Shown here: positions 43,301-58,975 of the stretch, in pieces | Position numbering within the stretch: the first letter of the stretch is position 1 | How the letters are laid out: every line of letters starts with the position of its first letter | Assembly: GCF_002865645.1 (NCBI RefSeq) | Contig: NW_020194674.1 | Location: 1 to 64,000, forward strand | DNA length: 64,000 nt | Source: Hyaloscypha bicolor E | Taxonomy: Eukaryota; Ascomycota; Leotiomycetes; Helotiales; Hyaloscyphaceae | Direction of reading: 5' to 3' | The notes under the pieces: generated by a model | Told to the model about the DNA's origin: nothing | Databases searched by the model: none | Seen by the model: the letters and a program-made list of their open reading frames with translations, nothing else | Position numbers and translations under genes: made by a program

Positions 43301-44713
43301 TGTGGCGCTGGTGCTCGTGGCGCTGGTCGTTGTCACAACTGCTGTCGAGGTCGTCGAGGGTTTTGTGGAGGTCGACGTGGTCGTGGGAACTGCCGTCGTG
43401 GAAGACTTCGACGTGTTAGAGGTCACAGTTGACGAAGTTGAGGTTTTTGACGTAGAAGTACTAGTTTTTGACGTAGAAGTCGAAGTTTTGGAAGAAGAGA
43501 CAGAAGAAGTACTAGTTTTTGACGTAGAAGTCGAGGGTTTTGTAGAAGAGGCTGATGAAGTACTAGTTTTTGACGTAGAAGTCGAGGGTTTTGCAGAAGA
43601 AACAGATGAAGTTGAACTTTTTGATGTGCTTACAGTGGTCGAGGTTGAAGTCTTAGAAGTAGCAGTTGTTGACGTTGTCGAGGCCTTGGTGGTGGTTGTG
43701 GTATAAGGAGGCAGGCTGACCTGGTTTTGGTAGTCATACACATCAAGTCTACTCGGACCACCGCAGTACTCAGAGTGGTTACCGTTGCACAGCATGGAGC
43801 ATCCTGAGAGGCCATCTGGTGCAAGAGTTCCGCCATTTGAAATGGCGTTACCACAGTCTGCAAACGTCAACTCAGAAGAACCTAAAAAACCACGCAAGGA
43901 AACCTACAGCATTCGCCTGAGTACTCGACTCCTGCGAGGAGATAACCAGCGGTTTGGCAAGCTGATAGACAGAGATCAACAGTCATTGCGGCCGAGCCGC
44001 CAGTTGTGGTTGCACCATTTGGCAGCGCTCGTCCCGTGGTACCTTCGCTAAATTCCAGGCGTCAGCTCCAAACTCCTTCCCAATACACTCTTCAGATTCG
44101 ACTAACGCATAGCATCCGGAAAACTGCCATCCTCCAATACCAGGATTTGTTTGCGGTCCTGAGGTTCCACTCCAGAAAAGATTCAATCGACTGGGACCTC
44201 CGCAGGCTTCAGTGGCGTTGCCAGTGCAGGTCATGCTGCAATCGGTTGCAGGGGCTGCTGCAGCTCCAGCTGCGAGACTGTTGCCGCAATCTAAAGGCGT
44301 CAGCCGAGGTCATACATCCCAATTCCTAGTGGTTAACATACAACACTCCTGGGAGTATTCCGTTCCGGCATAGATGAATCCAGCAGAGCTGCAGTAGTTA
44401 ATGCACGATTCGTCCGTCATAGCAGCATCATCCGTGTAGCCTCCGCCACTCAAGGTCCGGCCGACATCCCTATATCTGTGAGCTGCGTACGACGAACTCT
44501 TCGACCAAACCTACGTATAGCAGCCTTGCGAAACCCATGACCCAGGAAGAGTCGAAGGCACCACTCCAGCTCTCCGTTCAATTGTCAAGGCATTAGTTGT
44601 CGTGAGCTACAAACGTTAGGAGCCACCTTTGGAATCGCAGGACCGCTCTGTGTCACACTGACAGATGAGATTAGATATATCGCGCTGAGCGCAGTCCCCA
44701 AACCTCGAACCAT
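40319..44713 (-). CDS. Secreted glyoxal oxidase with five WSC domains
   Basis: Nine exons keep one frame: 44713-44663, 44606-44515, 44469-44342, 44290-44107, 44047-43908, 43857-43099, 43050-41680, 41628-41078 and 41026-40319; 1327 aa. A signal peptide (MVRGLGTALSAIYLISSL) precedes WSC domains at about 40-130, 148-245, 404-498, 548-640 and 658-780, each with GCY...GxEY...ECYCGN...CxGN...CGGPSRL. Introns fall at matching places in the first three, a sign of domain duplication. Ser/Thr-rich linkers occupy 250-400 and 505-545. The copper-radical oxidase follows: the catalytic Cys context DTDVFCSAG (near 867), VARLYHSEAIVLLDG (near 1157) and HVAPPGWFMFFVLDG (near 1281). It oxidises small aldehydes to acids with release of H2O2 at the cell surface or wall. 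The last intron (51 nt, 41027-41077) is stop-free. Confidence 0.9.
43430..43640 (-). repeat. Minisatellite coding the Ser/Thr linker of the WSC oxidase
   Basis: A unit containing ACTAGTTTTTGACGTAGAAG recurs at roughly 50-60 bp spacing and encodes variants of SKTSTSS and KPSTSTSKTS. A second short repeat at 42820-42900 encodes TGTSTTGTSTT. Both linkers are expected to be O-mannosylated and to vary in length between strains. Confidence 0.85.
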
Positions 44714-46879
44714 CGTTGAAAAAGGACGCGGGATTTCCCAGTAGTGCCAAGAGAAGGGCGTCAAGAGGATTACAAAATACTATTAAAGAGGAAAGATGAG
44801 TATGGTAGGCGTCAGCCAAGTGACATTCAGTGACATTCAGGACAGTAAACGACAGTGGGGAGAAACAACACAAACGACAGACGTGACGAGTTGGCCTGAG
44901 AAACAGTTATCAGATCGTGGAGGAGGGACAGTAATGAAGGAAAAAGGCATGTCCCTCAGAGCTAGGCCCGATCTTGGCAGGGGGCTTGTTGGGGATCCGG
45001 ACGGGCCATTTTTTTTTGCTTCTGCAAAAGATCCTGGGAGCCTGAGCCAGGGGGATACCCGGCTCAAAAAGCTTAGCATTGTCGCCCCCCTTTTCTCTGG
45101 CGAATAGGGAGGTCGAGCCAGATGACGAAGCGAGGAAGTTGACAGGGGAAACGCCACCAATAACCGTGACTCTGCATGCTCAGCACGGGCGACAGGCACC
45201 GTAACTCGATTCGTCCAACAAGGTGGGTGCGGTAATAATTGTAATTGCGGGCGCCACGTAGTATCGGTCTCGCCCAGCACACCTGCGCGTGGTCGGTGAT
45301 GAAGCTTACTCCGTACTAGAAGAGGTCTTCCGTGGTCATCATGTCCAACATCCTCGTAAGCTCAGTCATAAGAACGAGACACGCACAACACGTTCAACCT
45401 CTCACGGCCCTTCACCAATGAGCTTGAACCCGAGGACGCAGTCAACAACGGTCTTGCAGCACTTGCATGTCCGTTGAAGAGAGCCCGTGTTCAACTTGGA
45501 CCAGGGGCCCTCGTAAGTAGATATCGACCTTGACAGGGAGGTGTTTGAAGGGCTTTCCCGGCCCAAGACTGCATCAGGGATCGTTAATCGCTGAGATAAT
45601 AGATTCAACCCCACACAATAATGGGCCCAGTTCGCTCAATCGAGGAGGTTCAAAGGCCAGAGATGCTTGGCAGGGGAAGATGAAATAAGAGCCCGGCCCG
45701 TGGCTGACTGTCAGCGGCTCGGGTGCGCCGGCTGCTCCTTGCCCTGATCCAGGCACGTTTCCGTGACAGGCGGAGGGATGTGCGGACTCTCTCCCCGCTA
45801 ACAGTGGGCCCCTCATTCCATTCCATGTGTTTCTTCATATAATTGCCTTCGTATCGCAGCAATCGTTCGATGCAACCTTCCTCGGGGGAGACCATGGCGC
45901 GATGTGAGGGATGTCGAGCCTTTGGTAGACGCTCAATTACTCCGTTAAGGAGACAACAATTTGGGCATGCAGAAACTGCAATTTCCACCGTCATGGCGAC
46001 TCGGCTGAGCTTTTCTCTTGGGCCCTGATGGGTTGGGTGAGTGAGCCGTGACAGGGGATCCGAGCGAAACATGCCCAGTCATAGACCCCTACTCTCAGCC
46101 TCCAATCCCCTGAATTGCCCGCGAATCTGTACAGTACCATTAGCACGAGCTTCCCAGCGGCTGAGCGAATGCGAATCATGCGATGAACGCGTCTATGAAT
46201 AGCTTTCGATAGCAGAGCGGGGAGAGAGGCCCGACATTGCGGCAAGCAGGTCTGGGACTCTGGTCCGTCCTTCGGCCCGCAGAACCAGTGCTCGCCACGC
46301 AGGAATGTGCTTCACTGTAAAAAGGCTGCTAGTGTAGTGATATTTCTCCGCCTTTGCAAAAGGCTATCGAATTGTGCGTCCAGACCCGGAAAGTTGGTCG
46401 TGGCCTGGCTGCCAGCGGCACGCTAGACCGAATTTTGGAAGAGGTCTCAGATATGAGATGAACTCCAGCAAATAATTTGCACCATGACCACCATGAGACC
46501 TTTGCCGCCTTGGCTGCAGTCAACTTCGTCATTCACCACTTCCACAGAAGAAAAGAAAAGAAGGATCTGATAGTGGAGAGGCAAAGCGGGCAAATCAAGA
46601 CGCGTGTTGCAGGCAGCGGTCCACAGCCTTCAAACTTTCTCGATCGCCGATCTTTGCCTAATATTCTTCTGCTGCAGAAACCCCAGAAAACACATGTGCC
46701 CCACACCAGATCCGATAAGATCACTTTTCTCAATCTTCTGCCGCCCTTGTCTTATTGCCTTCCTTCTACGTACGGTGTAGACCACGAGTCCACGACGCAC
46801 GCGACGCACCCGCGGCACCTCATCATCTCATAATTCTCATTTCTCTCAAGTAGTCAGTCCAAAACAGCGCCATCAATAC
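44714..46879. other. Gene-poor 2.2 kb upstream of the WSC oxidase
   Basis: Many short frames on both strands (for example 44837-45280 minus, 45650-46072 minus, 46477-46833 plus) show no conserved pattern. It holds the oxidase promoter; nothing else is supported. Confidence 0.45.
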
Positions 46880-46881
46880 TA

Positions 46882-47061
46882 TCCCCCGCCTTGAATACTT
46901 ACAGTGGGTCCTGGGATAACACCACTCCTGCACTGACCAACTCAAGGGTGTATGGCCAATAGCGATTCTGGAGAGCACCTGATATTTCCTAGTTGGGGGT
47001 TATAAACGAGGTTTCAGGGTGGCGTTACTAAAGGACCCACTGTAAGTATTCAAGGGGGGGA
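46882..47061. mobile_element. 180-bp TA-flanked MITE, second family
   Basis: Left end TCCCCCGCCTTGAATACTTA continuing CAGTGGGTCCT; the right end is the reverse complement with a one-base length change in the C run, so the inverted repeat is about 31 bp. TA occurs at 46880-46881 and 47062-47063. There is no coding capacity. The end sequence is unrelated to that of the 159-bp element. Confidence 0.9.
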
Positions 47062-47063
47062 TA

Positions 47064-48097
47064 GTAGATCTTTTTCCAAGCCAGAGTAGCTTCATCCAGG
47101 TTTCAGCCCACTGCATTGCACCCTCTGTTAACATTTTCTCCGAGCGGCAAAACAGACTATTCTCTCCAAGGACCACTTGTCCTCTTCCGGATTTCAGCTG
47201 CCCACATTCAATCTTTGAAACTTGACGTCCCCGCATCCGTCTGTATGATCTCATCTAGATATTGCTAAATTACAACGTGTCACAACATGTCATACAATAG
47301 TGCGCTACCTCCGTGGGTCAAGTTTATATCTTCGATGACCTCCACTATTCTCTATTTCCGGCACTAACACACGGCAACAGCCATCAACCCTCCATTGCGG
47401 GTTCAAGTCGCATAATGGTCGGTCCGCCTTCTCTACTCGCTTAGACCAACTATTAGACTTGCTTTCTTGCCTTGGTTGAGAAGCGGAATACATGCAGTCA
47501 GCAACATGAGAGAACTACTCCATCAACACAATCAAAGAACCACCGCACCCGACCAAGAACAACCCCGAGAGAGGAAACTCCATGGGGCTTCGATATGTAA
47601 ATAAAGAACTCCGAGATACTGAAGAGAAATGAGAAATGTGGATTTAGCTAACCATTGCACTTGACATGATGCTTGATCAGGACAGTTGATCTCCAACGAG
47701 GAAGCACTGGATGTGCGAACCAGTTGGCTTCAAAATGTACTCGGCTTCTAAACGTTTAGGCGTGGCCATAAATTGAACATAATGCACATCATTTCTGATC
47801 ATTGCTCATGAAGCCCCCTAACTTCCATTCAACTAGTCCCAGCACGTTGACACAATTCAAACGCTAAGCGACAGAAGCACGCCTCCTACAGCACAGTAGG
47901 CCTAACAAGAACTCATCTCCCATTTTCCCTCTCTCGTAAGATCTATTTGAACATTCTAAGCACCAACAGGTTTCCTCCTCACAGCCCCCGCTGTCGTCTC
48001 AACCGTGCTACTCGGCGGCCGCCCACTCGACTCACTGAACCTGTTCTCCCTTCCCCCCTTCTCGCCACCCTGCACCATCACACTCCCCTGAATCCCC
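47064..48097. other. Intergenic, no supported gene
   Basis: About 1 kb with only short frames; contains the 3' side of the kelch gene. Confidence 0.5.
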
Positions 48098-50320
48098 TCA
48101 CTCACTCTGCTCTCGCGCCTCGGTCCCGAACTCCTCTGTCCCCATACTAACCTCCGAGAATCTGCTTGAACTGCCCATTTGAGGACTGCCACTCTCAATC
48201 CGCGGCGTCGCTCCCATACTCCCATCCGGTAAAGTATGATGTTCCTCATCGTGTGAGGCATCAACCTCCTGCGGTGGCCGCGGTATATATGGCGTAAAAG
48301 CCAGCGGGTGACTAAACGCGCCGACTTCCACTGCGTTCGTATTCATGTCCTTTCTATCCTGATAACTCGGCAACTCCGCACTCGCCAGCTTTGGTTCAGG
48401 GGCTTTATTCTTGCAATGGCCGCGGAGAAGGAAAACGGCGAGGAGGGCGAGTAAGGCGAGGAACACGACGCCGCCGACGATCGCGGAGATGGAAGGTGGG
48501 GATGAGGGAGAGAGCGTGGTGGTTTGGAGGTTGTTGTTCGTGGTGCTGGTGGTGAGGTGCGCGAGGTTGCGGGTTGGCTTGTAGGCGGGGCGGGGAAGGG
48601 ACGGTATGAAGATGTATTTGCATGCACTCGTTAACACCATGACTGACACTCCACCTCCACCTCCACCTCCCCTCTTGTTGGGATGTTCGCAGGGAGCGTA
48701 AGTGGGACACACTGGGGGAGATACAAATCCGGCCAAACACTCGGCTTCGAGACGGCTGGCGCCAGGGAAGTCGAAGATGCCTGTGTATTCCATTTGAAGA
48801 GACTGAAAATCTCGAGCATGTGTCTGAGGCTTGTCAAGAGAGGAAGAGAGCAGAAGAGCAGGAGGATGAATGGAACAGTTGCTGACGTTTCCTCTTGTGT
48901 CGGTGGTTGCATGCCACCGAATACTACTAGGTTCTCTCCTACTGCGTGGCAGGTATGGCTTGTTGCTATCAGTGGCCGGAAGTTGGAGCAAGGATGAGAG
49001 ACAGACTGTAGACTCCTCCTGGGCGGGTGTGGACTTTTAACCATTGGAAGGTTGGCAGGGTGAGAAACCACCTGTGTTGTTAGTTATGGCAAGGAAGTTA
49101 AGGATGGCAACTTACATATCCTCATGCAATAACACTGTTGTACGTTTCTGATCCAGACTTAGCATCTCCATTTTGGAGGAACGAAGGATAACTTGCCAAC
49201 ACCAGCAACCATGAAGATTTGAACGAACTCTTGTATGCTGCTGTAATAAGAGTTGTGCAAACATCTGATCTCCTACTTAGAATCTGTGGTACACCTACAT
49301 CGCCATCAGCATTACCTCATAGAAATGGAAGATCAACTCTCACCGAACCTCTGCTGGCAAAACCAATACTCAGTCCAAATATCATAGATATCAATAAAAC
49401 TGATATTAATATTCGTGCTCCCCTCATTCGTCTTCAGAATCCCCACTCCATACGGCGTAGGAATCGTTGTCGTCTGGCCTCATATCAAGATCAGAACACC
49501 TTGGTCGCCGACTGGGACATGGATCATTGCGCCGTTCATCCCGGGCCCAATATTCGCCGGGACCGAGATATTCGAGAGAGTCGGTGGCGAGTCCTTGATA
49601 TTCGTATCAAGCTGCAGCATGCCCTCCAAAACTGCTCCAAAGTCAGCCCAACATCCACATCCCCCCCCAAAATCCATGCAGCAACTTACACTTGAATTCC
49701 GAGGGAGCAGTATAATTAACATAATCAGCATCCGACCTCCTCTGCACATACCCCTCAAAGATAAAACTCTTATTCAAAATCGGCGCATCGCACGGGTTCG
49801 CCGCTCGAGGACGCTCGACCTTGTTTTCTGTGTTAACGGGGTTAAAAGCAGATTCTGCCCAAGTTTTGGAGTCGGTAGCGAATTCCAAGATGGCGGATTG
49901 AGGGACATTGGCGATGTAGCTGGTTTCTGCAAAGCTGTTGAATGAGAACCAGCCACCGAGTTGGTAGAGCTTTCGAGTTACCTGAGAGTACCAGAGAGTT
50001 CCTTCGACCAGGGCGTTGGGGACATCCGGAGGCTTGTCAAGGACGCTGTGTCGCCAGATATCTTGATTTGTGAAGTTGGCGGAGAGATCAATGATAAGAA
50101 TCACATCGTCTGGGTGGACTGACTGGAGGTTCGGGAGGACACTTGCTCATTCCCAACTCGTATTGTCCAAATGGTTGCGTGTTGTATGTTGCGTTGCTAT
50201 TAGGAACGTACTACTCGGTATCAATATCTCTCCCTAGCACATCGCGACAGTACTCACCGTATTTCTGCCATCAACGTAGATCTTGCCATCAGCGTAGACA
50301 CCTGGTAAGGACGGATTAGC
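48098..50320 (-). pseudogene. Kelch-repeat single-pass membrane protein, frame interrupted
   Basis: Pieces of one protein follow in order: VYADGKIYVDGRNT (about 50310), NATYNTQPFGQYELGM, then DVILIIDLSANFTNQDIW after a GC-AG intron (AGCAAGT donor, 37 nt). GTLWYSQVTRKLYQLGGWFS and SAILEFATDSKTW follow, then MNGAMIHVPVGDQGVLILI, DMWFLTLPTFQWLKV (about 49060), SHTCHAVGENLVVFGGMQ, a Gly run and the helix ISAIVGGVVFLALLALLAVF with a 95-residue tail ending at 48098. This is the fungal extracellular kelch/galactose-oxidase-like family. An in-frame TGA at 49482-49480 sits where the family has a Gly of LGG, and TGA-TAG at about 48972-48967 breaks the frame before the last kelch. I could not place introns that remove both. 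The first exon is not found. It could still be expressed in truncated form. Confidence 0.55.
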
Positions 50321-50499
50321 ATTGCTTCTTTTTGCAGCTGCAACAGTCCCATCTGACCCTGTTCGTTGGAGATATCTCAATGGGTGCGGGCGTGCAGAAC
50401 AAGTTCATCTTGGCTGTCCATTAATTTCAAAGTATGGGTTCCCTCTGGTTCGATCGTCCTAAACGGCGATGGAGTCATAGCTCTCTCATCATTGACTTT

Positions 50500-51697
50500 T
50501 CAAAGAAGAGACCACTGTAGGATGATTTGATGATCACTCTGCCACCTTGGTTCTAGTGCTATCTTTGCTTGTCGGTGTATATTTGGTGAATGCATCCCCA
50601 GTTCGTAATCATTGTCGAGAGGGAGAGATCTCCAATTGGGACCCAGGAAGAAGCTCAAGCGGGTAGGCGCCTGTACGTGTGAAAGAATCGAAGAACCCAT
50701 AAACTTTGGGACGTAGCGGTTGAAAAATTGCTTGGTAGCTGGAAGGAAGCACAGATCTGCGTTGTCGGAGAGAAATATGATGGCGTCGGGAAGAGACTTA
50801 CGATTCCAACATACAGCTCCAGAGCTAGTTCACCCGGGCTGGAAATGCTGTCCATGTCTTATCCCAACCGGTCGTGACTTCATGTAAATAGTAAGTCCGC
50901 ATGCACCAGCACGGATGATGATGAAGCCAGCCCTTAAGAGCATCGCAACGATGATCTGCTGTTGTCAAGGAAGCTTGAGCTTCCATACCGTCGATAGGGA
51001 AGAACGACGACGACAAAATCGGTCACCATGTTGATAATTCCGGTTGCGAGCGGATTTTTTGTTTCGGAAATGCAGTTTGTTTATGGTGTCAAAGATAGAG
51101 TCCAGTACAGAGAGGGTTTTCTGTTGAAATTGTTAGTAGTGAAAACCTCGCCATGCATAATGGTGGTTCATATTCGCATTGAAAAATGAAGGAGAAATGG
51201 AAAATGAGACACTCCACTGCAATTAGGGCCATGACGATGAGAACGACAGTTGCCATCTCCCTCGATCCGGCTGATACGACTTGATATATTAGAACCAGCA
51301 TTGAGCATTTCGTCACTGCCGTAGGCCCACTGAACAAGCATTGCGTTGTGAGAGTCAATTTCTGCCCCGTAATGAGCTTGACAATTTCTACGTCCCACAC
51401 TTATCTGTTCCATCCCAGATGTAGCTCAGCATATAGACTGAAGGTCATAGATGTTGCGGTTGGAAGTTGTATATATATATGTTAGTTGAGCTCACGATCC
51501 ACGTAGAGGAAATGAACCCAGGTCACAAGGATCAACCAGTCATCAGCCCTAAAATTCTTCAAAATCCGCAGTCTTGTGAACACTCGAAGGGCGATGACCA
51601 GACAGACCAAGGACAAGAAAATAAGGTTGAGAATGATATTTTCTGGGCCTCTCTGAACCGGATCAATATAATTAGGCTTCGGCCATGATCTAAGCAC
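50500..51697 (-). pseudogene. Rhodopsin-domain (PTH11-like) membrane protein, decayed
   Basis: Seven-helix pieces lie in the correct order but in changing frames. They are NLIFLSLVCLVIALRVFTRL plus RADDWLILVTW (51697-51500); then an intron; TAVTKCSMLVLIYQVVSAGS and VVLIVMALIAVECLIFHFSF ending FQC (about 51330-51165); INMVTDFVVVLP; IIVAMLLRAGFIIIRAGACG and RTYYLHEVTTGWDKTW (about 50930-50860). ELALELYVGI is followed by a normal GTAAGT intron, and LPATKQFFNRYVPKFMGSSI ends the series. Frames switch after VVLP, again before HEVTTGWD, and near 50750 where a base appears missing; a TAG follows ARVN. At least four lesions, so it is dead. Intact relatives are plasma-membrane receptors or sensors. 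Confidence 0.8.
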
Positions 51698-52989
51698 TCA
51701 TAGCTACTGGTAGTAGCTGCAAGTTTGTAATATGTGAAGCTTCAATGGGAACTCATGAAGGAGAATAACTAAGGGGTTCTGGCACATGAATGGAATGTGG
51801 AGAAATTACCAACAAACTCCAGGCGATCGATACGCGATGACGTTAAAAAAAAAAAACGGTTGAAGACAGTCTAGGTACTATCCCACCATGTGACAACGAT
51901 CAAAAAGGTCATTGGGGATCATGGCGCTGACGGCATGTATTCCCCGATAGCGCTCGTTAGGAGCTGGGCTATTGAACTTTGTTGGTCTCACCTCACGGGG
52001 CGAAGAGAGAGTGATCTCTGAAATTCTGTCACTAGAATGCTGCAACACATTACTCGCTCCACTCCTTGAGCGAAGGATCATACAATACAGAAGACAAAAT
52101 TGGACGAAAAATGACGTCTGGAGGGGACGAGTACATATCTCAGCCTTTTACATGCAGGGTCGCCTGTGCTATCCCTGAAGTCCCTGAAAGGAAGCCGCCC
52201 GCGGCTGGCGTGATCCGTGCCATGCGTCCAGACTTTGGGATCAACATAGGGGTGGTCGCAGATGGATAATTTGGGATGACGGCTCTTCGCCCTGCCTCAA
52301 GTAGCTTTGGGGCTATCATTAGTCGACCAATGTCGAGGCGAGATATCTGCCATCTGACTTTTGACTTTGACCTCTGCACGTGGAGGTGTCGTTAGAAATT
52401 TTGATGTCTGATAAACTCAAAGTCAATTCATAAAGCTTGCGGTCAGAAAGTGGGTGCCGAGAGGTAGTTACTGGCACTGAAAAGAAATTTCTCGAAAGAT
52501 GGCAGTACCAGATCCTCAAATAGGTACCTAAGTCGGGCAAGCTGAAGCGACAGTAGTCCACAAATGCGCCTCCACGCAAAAGAGCTCTGACTGATACGAA
52601 AGAGGTGGCCAAGGAAAGTCAAATTTGGAAAAAGGGGGAGCAAGCACGCGTCAGGGCTCTCTTTGTTCAGCATGTGGCTCCCTTTCTGAACCACCTGGCC
52701 AAGAAAGGGGCGTGTCAGCTTCTCGACATAGCTAAACTACACAGAGGTTTCGCAGCGGACTGCAAGACACTACTGTGCCATTCAACTACCTGAGAAGTGT
52801 TGGTCTTCATCATCCGGGTGCTTGCTGGGAAAAAGTTCGTTTCGAATATGAACAAGAATTGTGCAGAGAAATATTAATTTTCAACATATAGTGGCTTACC
52901 TGGTAGATCGCCAACTAACTGGGATGGCAGAGTCTAGTGTCAGATATTGTCGTGTGAAAGTCAGGCTCAATGTCTCCTTTTCATTGAGT
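51698..52989. other. Intergenic, no supported gene
   Basis: About 1.3 kb with a run of 12-13 A at 51845; short frames only. Contains the 3' flank of RIO1. Confidence 0.5.
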
Positions 52990-54721
52990 TCAGTACTTGT
53001 GCTTTGCTGACGAACTCACGAGCTTCTTCTTCATGTGCTTCGGCATCTTTTCTTTCCTCTTCTCGCGTTTCTCCTCCTTGACAGCTTTTTTGTGCTCCTG
53101 TTCATTGTTAGCGTACCCCTAGCCACAAAACATATCCACATGCCTTTTTAGCTTCTTTGTCCTCGAATCTCTTTCCCCGTGGAGTTCCCTTCTCGAATCG
53201 AGACTCGTCGTCACTATCATTGCTCCCGCTGCCCCTTTCACTCGCATGAGAAGAACTGCCTCCCATCACATCTTCGACATCCGCTTCAATCCCTGACGAC
53301 ATTGGGATCTTATCGGCCAACAGATTTCGATACACCAAGTCGTCTTTCTGCCCCTTGCCGACCTTCTCTGCATCTCGCTCGATATCGTAGACCTGATCTA
53401 ACGTCTGAGGAATGTATTGCTTTCGAAATACCTCGTTCTCGACTTCTTGCTCTGCGGCCGCTTCCTCACCCTCCTCAACGGCTGGCCTCTCAACAAATAA
53501 CTTCTCCAAAGCCTCCGCAAGAGGAGGATCTTTCACTGATCCGTCGGGTGAAGTGACGAATCCAAACACCGTCTGCTCGGGAAGAACCTCCACATTCTTT
53601 CTTCTGAAGAAATCCGAAACGTTTTTGATGTCCATTCTCAAGAATTCCAAGGACCTAGGGTGATCATGCTCCACAGATTGCGAGACATCGATAATGAATA
53701 GCTTCTTCAGATGGTACAACACATTGTACTCACTCAGATCTGCGTGTACAAGTTTGCAGGTTTGATACATCCGTCGTATGAGTCCAAGCAGTTGTAGATA
53801 AAGCACCCTCCACTGCTCATCCACATCTTCTCCTTGTAATTCAACATCTCGTAATCTTGGAGCCGCCCAACCTTTCTTGTCGCCGAGGAAGCCCATGACA
53901 AGGACGTGTAGACGCAAGTAGACAGGCTCGGGGCATGGAATGCTTGCCATGTGTAATCGTTTCAAATTTCGGAACTCCTTCTCTGCCCACACTTTGACCA
54001 TCGCACGGTTGTTTCCCTTATTGTAACCTGTCCTAAAGCGATATTCTCCTGTGACGTAACGATCTCGGTCCTTGAAGACAAGAATGCTGGTTTTATAGAC
54101 CTTGATGGCTCGATGAATTGGCTGGCTCTCTTCTCCTCCCTCTGAGGTCGGTACTGACAGCGCGCCGTACACGTTTGCCTCCTTGCCCGTGCTTAAGCAC
54201 CCATTTACCTCAGATACGATGCCTCGGTTGATCATCTGGAGCAGAATCATCCTCGTTCGAGGGTCGAGAACTTGCTCGCTGGTCGCCCGGTCTGATTTAT
54301 CCTTTCCATGAGTCTTGTGTCCCTCTCCGCCGCCATCCAGCCTAATCTTGCCTGCATGCTTTGCAAGGCTAGAAATTTGGTCATCTACACTGGCCTGTGT
54401 GTTCGCAGTCGGCTTTTGAGGATTTATTCGAGGGGCTGTTGCACTTTGGTCGTTAAGTTTTCGTTGACGGTTGTATGATTTTGTAAGATCTCCTGAAGTC
54501 CCATCGAACTCCATGTCATCGAAATATTCCTCATCGTCATTCTCGAAGAGATCATCGTACGTTTCTCCCTCGTTGTCAGCTGCGTACCCGGTGGGGGTTT
54601 GTGGCGGGGCATCTTGAGAGGCGTTCGACGTCTGATAGCCTCGATTTGGAATGTAGGTGTGCGTAGGAGCATGTGCCTCAGCTAGAGCGGACATATCTAA
54701 AGGAGTAGACTCTTCGGCCAT
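52990..54721 (-). CDS. RIO1: RIO1 atypical serine kinase (40S ribosome maturation)
   Basis: Two exons, 54721-53144 and 53097-52990, giving 561 aa. An acidic N-terminus (ETYDDLFENDDEEYFDDMEF) precedes the RIO domain: GCLSTGKEANVYGAL near residue 177, AIKVYKTSILVFKDRDRYV, KVWAEKEFRNLKRLHMASIP, catalytic KLVHADLSEYNVLYH near 325 and LFIIDVSQSVEHDHPRSLEF. The C-terminal exon adds EHKKAVKEEKREKRKEKMPK and HMKKKLVSSS, the usual basic tail. The 46-nt intron has a GC donor (AAAAAG|GCATGT) with branch GCTAAC and acceptor AACAG; the nearest GT would put TGA in frame. Rio1 works late in 40S maturation in the cytoplasm, and in yeast also at rDNA. The start shares a 354-bp divergent region with SMC3. A further GTGAGT after KKKL leaves an alternative end possible. 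Confidence 0.93.
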
Positions 54722-55075
54722 GGCTGAGATGTTGGTGTTGTGGTGGTGGTGTGAGGCGTGTTGTATGCGTGGACTTTCACTCTGTGCGGATCATCCAGAA
54801 GTTCAAAATTATTGTTCGGCAGAATCTTCACCGCCTTTTTCGCGCTAGCGCTCTTCGGGAATATCGCGACTTCTGAGCGCGTTTGCTCAACTTTACAAAT
54901 TAACGCGTTTACGACGACATGACCTTTCCCCTCTTCGAAAAGAACGACCTGGAAGCATAGTTGCAACATCAAAGCCTCTGGGAATCCTAACTACAAAGTC
55001 TGCAGGACCGGTGACGCGCTCTGAATTGTCCTTTAACGTCTTGAGCTGCCCCTCCGGCGGCAACTGAAAGCAAAG
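54722..55075. promoter_or_regulatory. RIO1/SMC3 divergent promoter with MluI cell-cycle box
   Basis: Only 354 bp separates the two starts. ACGCGT, the MBF/DSC1 binding word, lies at 54903-54908, with further GCGC/ACGCG words nearby (54841, 54879, 55013). S-phase control fits cohesin; binding here is inferred. Confidence 0.5.
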
Positions 55076-58845
<3,770 letters not shown>

Positions 58846-58975
58846 ATGGCTTGTAGATTAGTTTGTATGTGTCATCTGAGGCAAGAAGGAACGAGATATT
58901 GATTTGGTTGGCGTTTTGGGCAATTGACTTTGCTTTGGCTGGATAGCTAGCTAACGCTACAGATAATGAATATTG
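58846..58975. other. SMC3 3' region
   Basis: Short AT-rich 3' flank with no feature beyond the transition into motif block B. Confidence 0.5.

Noticed and set aside
43235..43706. 149-codon plus-strand Val/Glu-rich frame
   Set aside because: Antisense shadow of the Ser/Thr linker minisatellite of the oxidase.
44837..46072. Possible gene in the 2 kb upstream of the WSC oxidase
   Set aside because: Several frames of 100-147 codons lie on opposite strands with no conserved pattern or credible exon chain.
47390..47430. tRNA-like box B (GGGTTCAAGTCGC)
   Set aside because: No matching A box or acceptor stem can be drawn around it.
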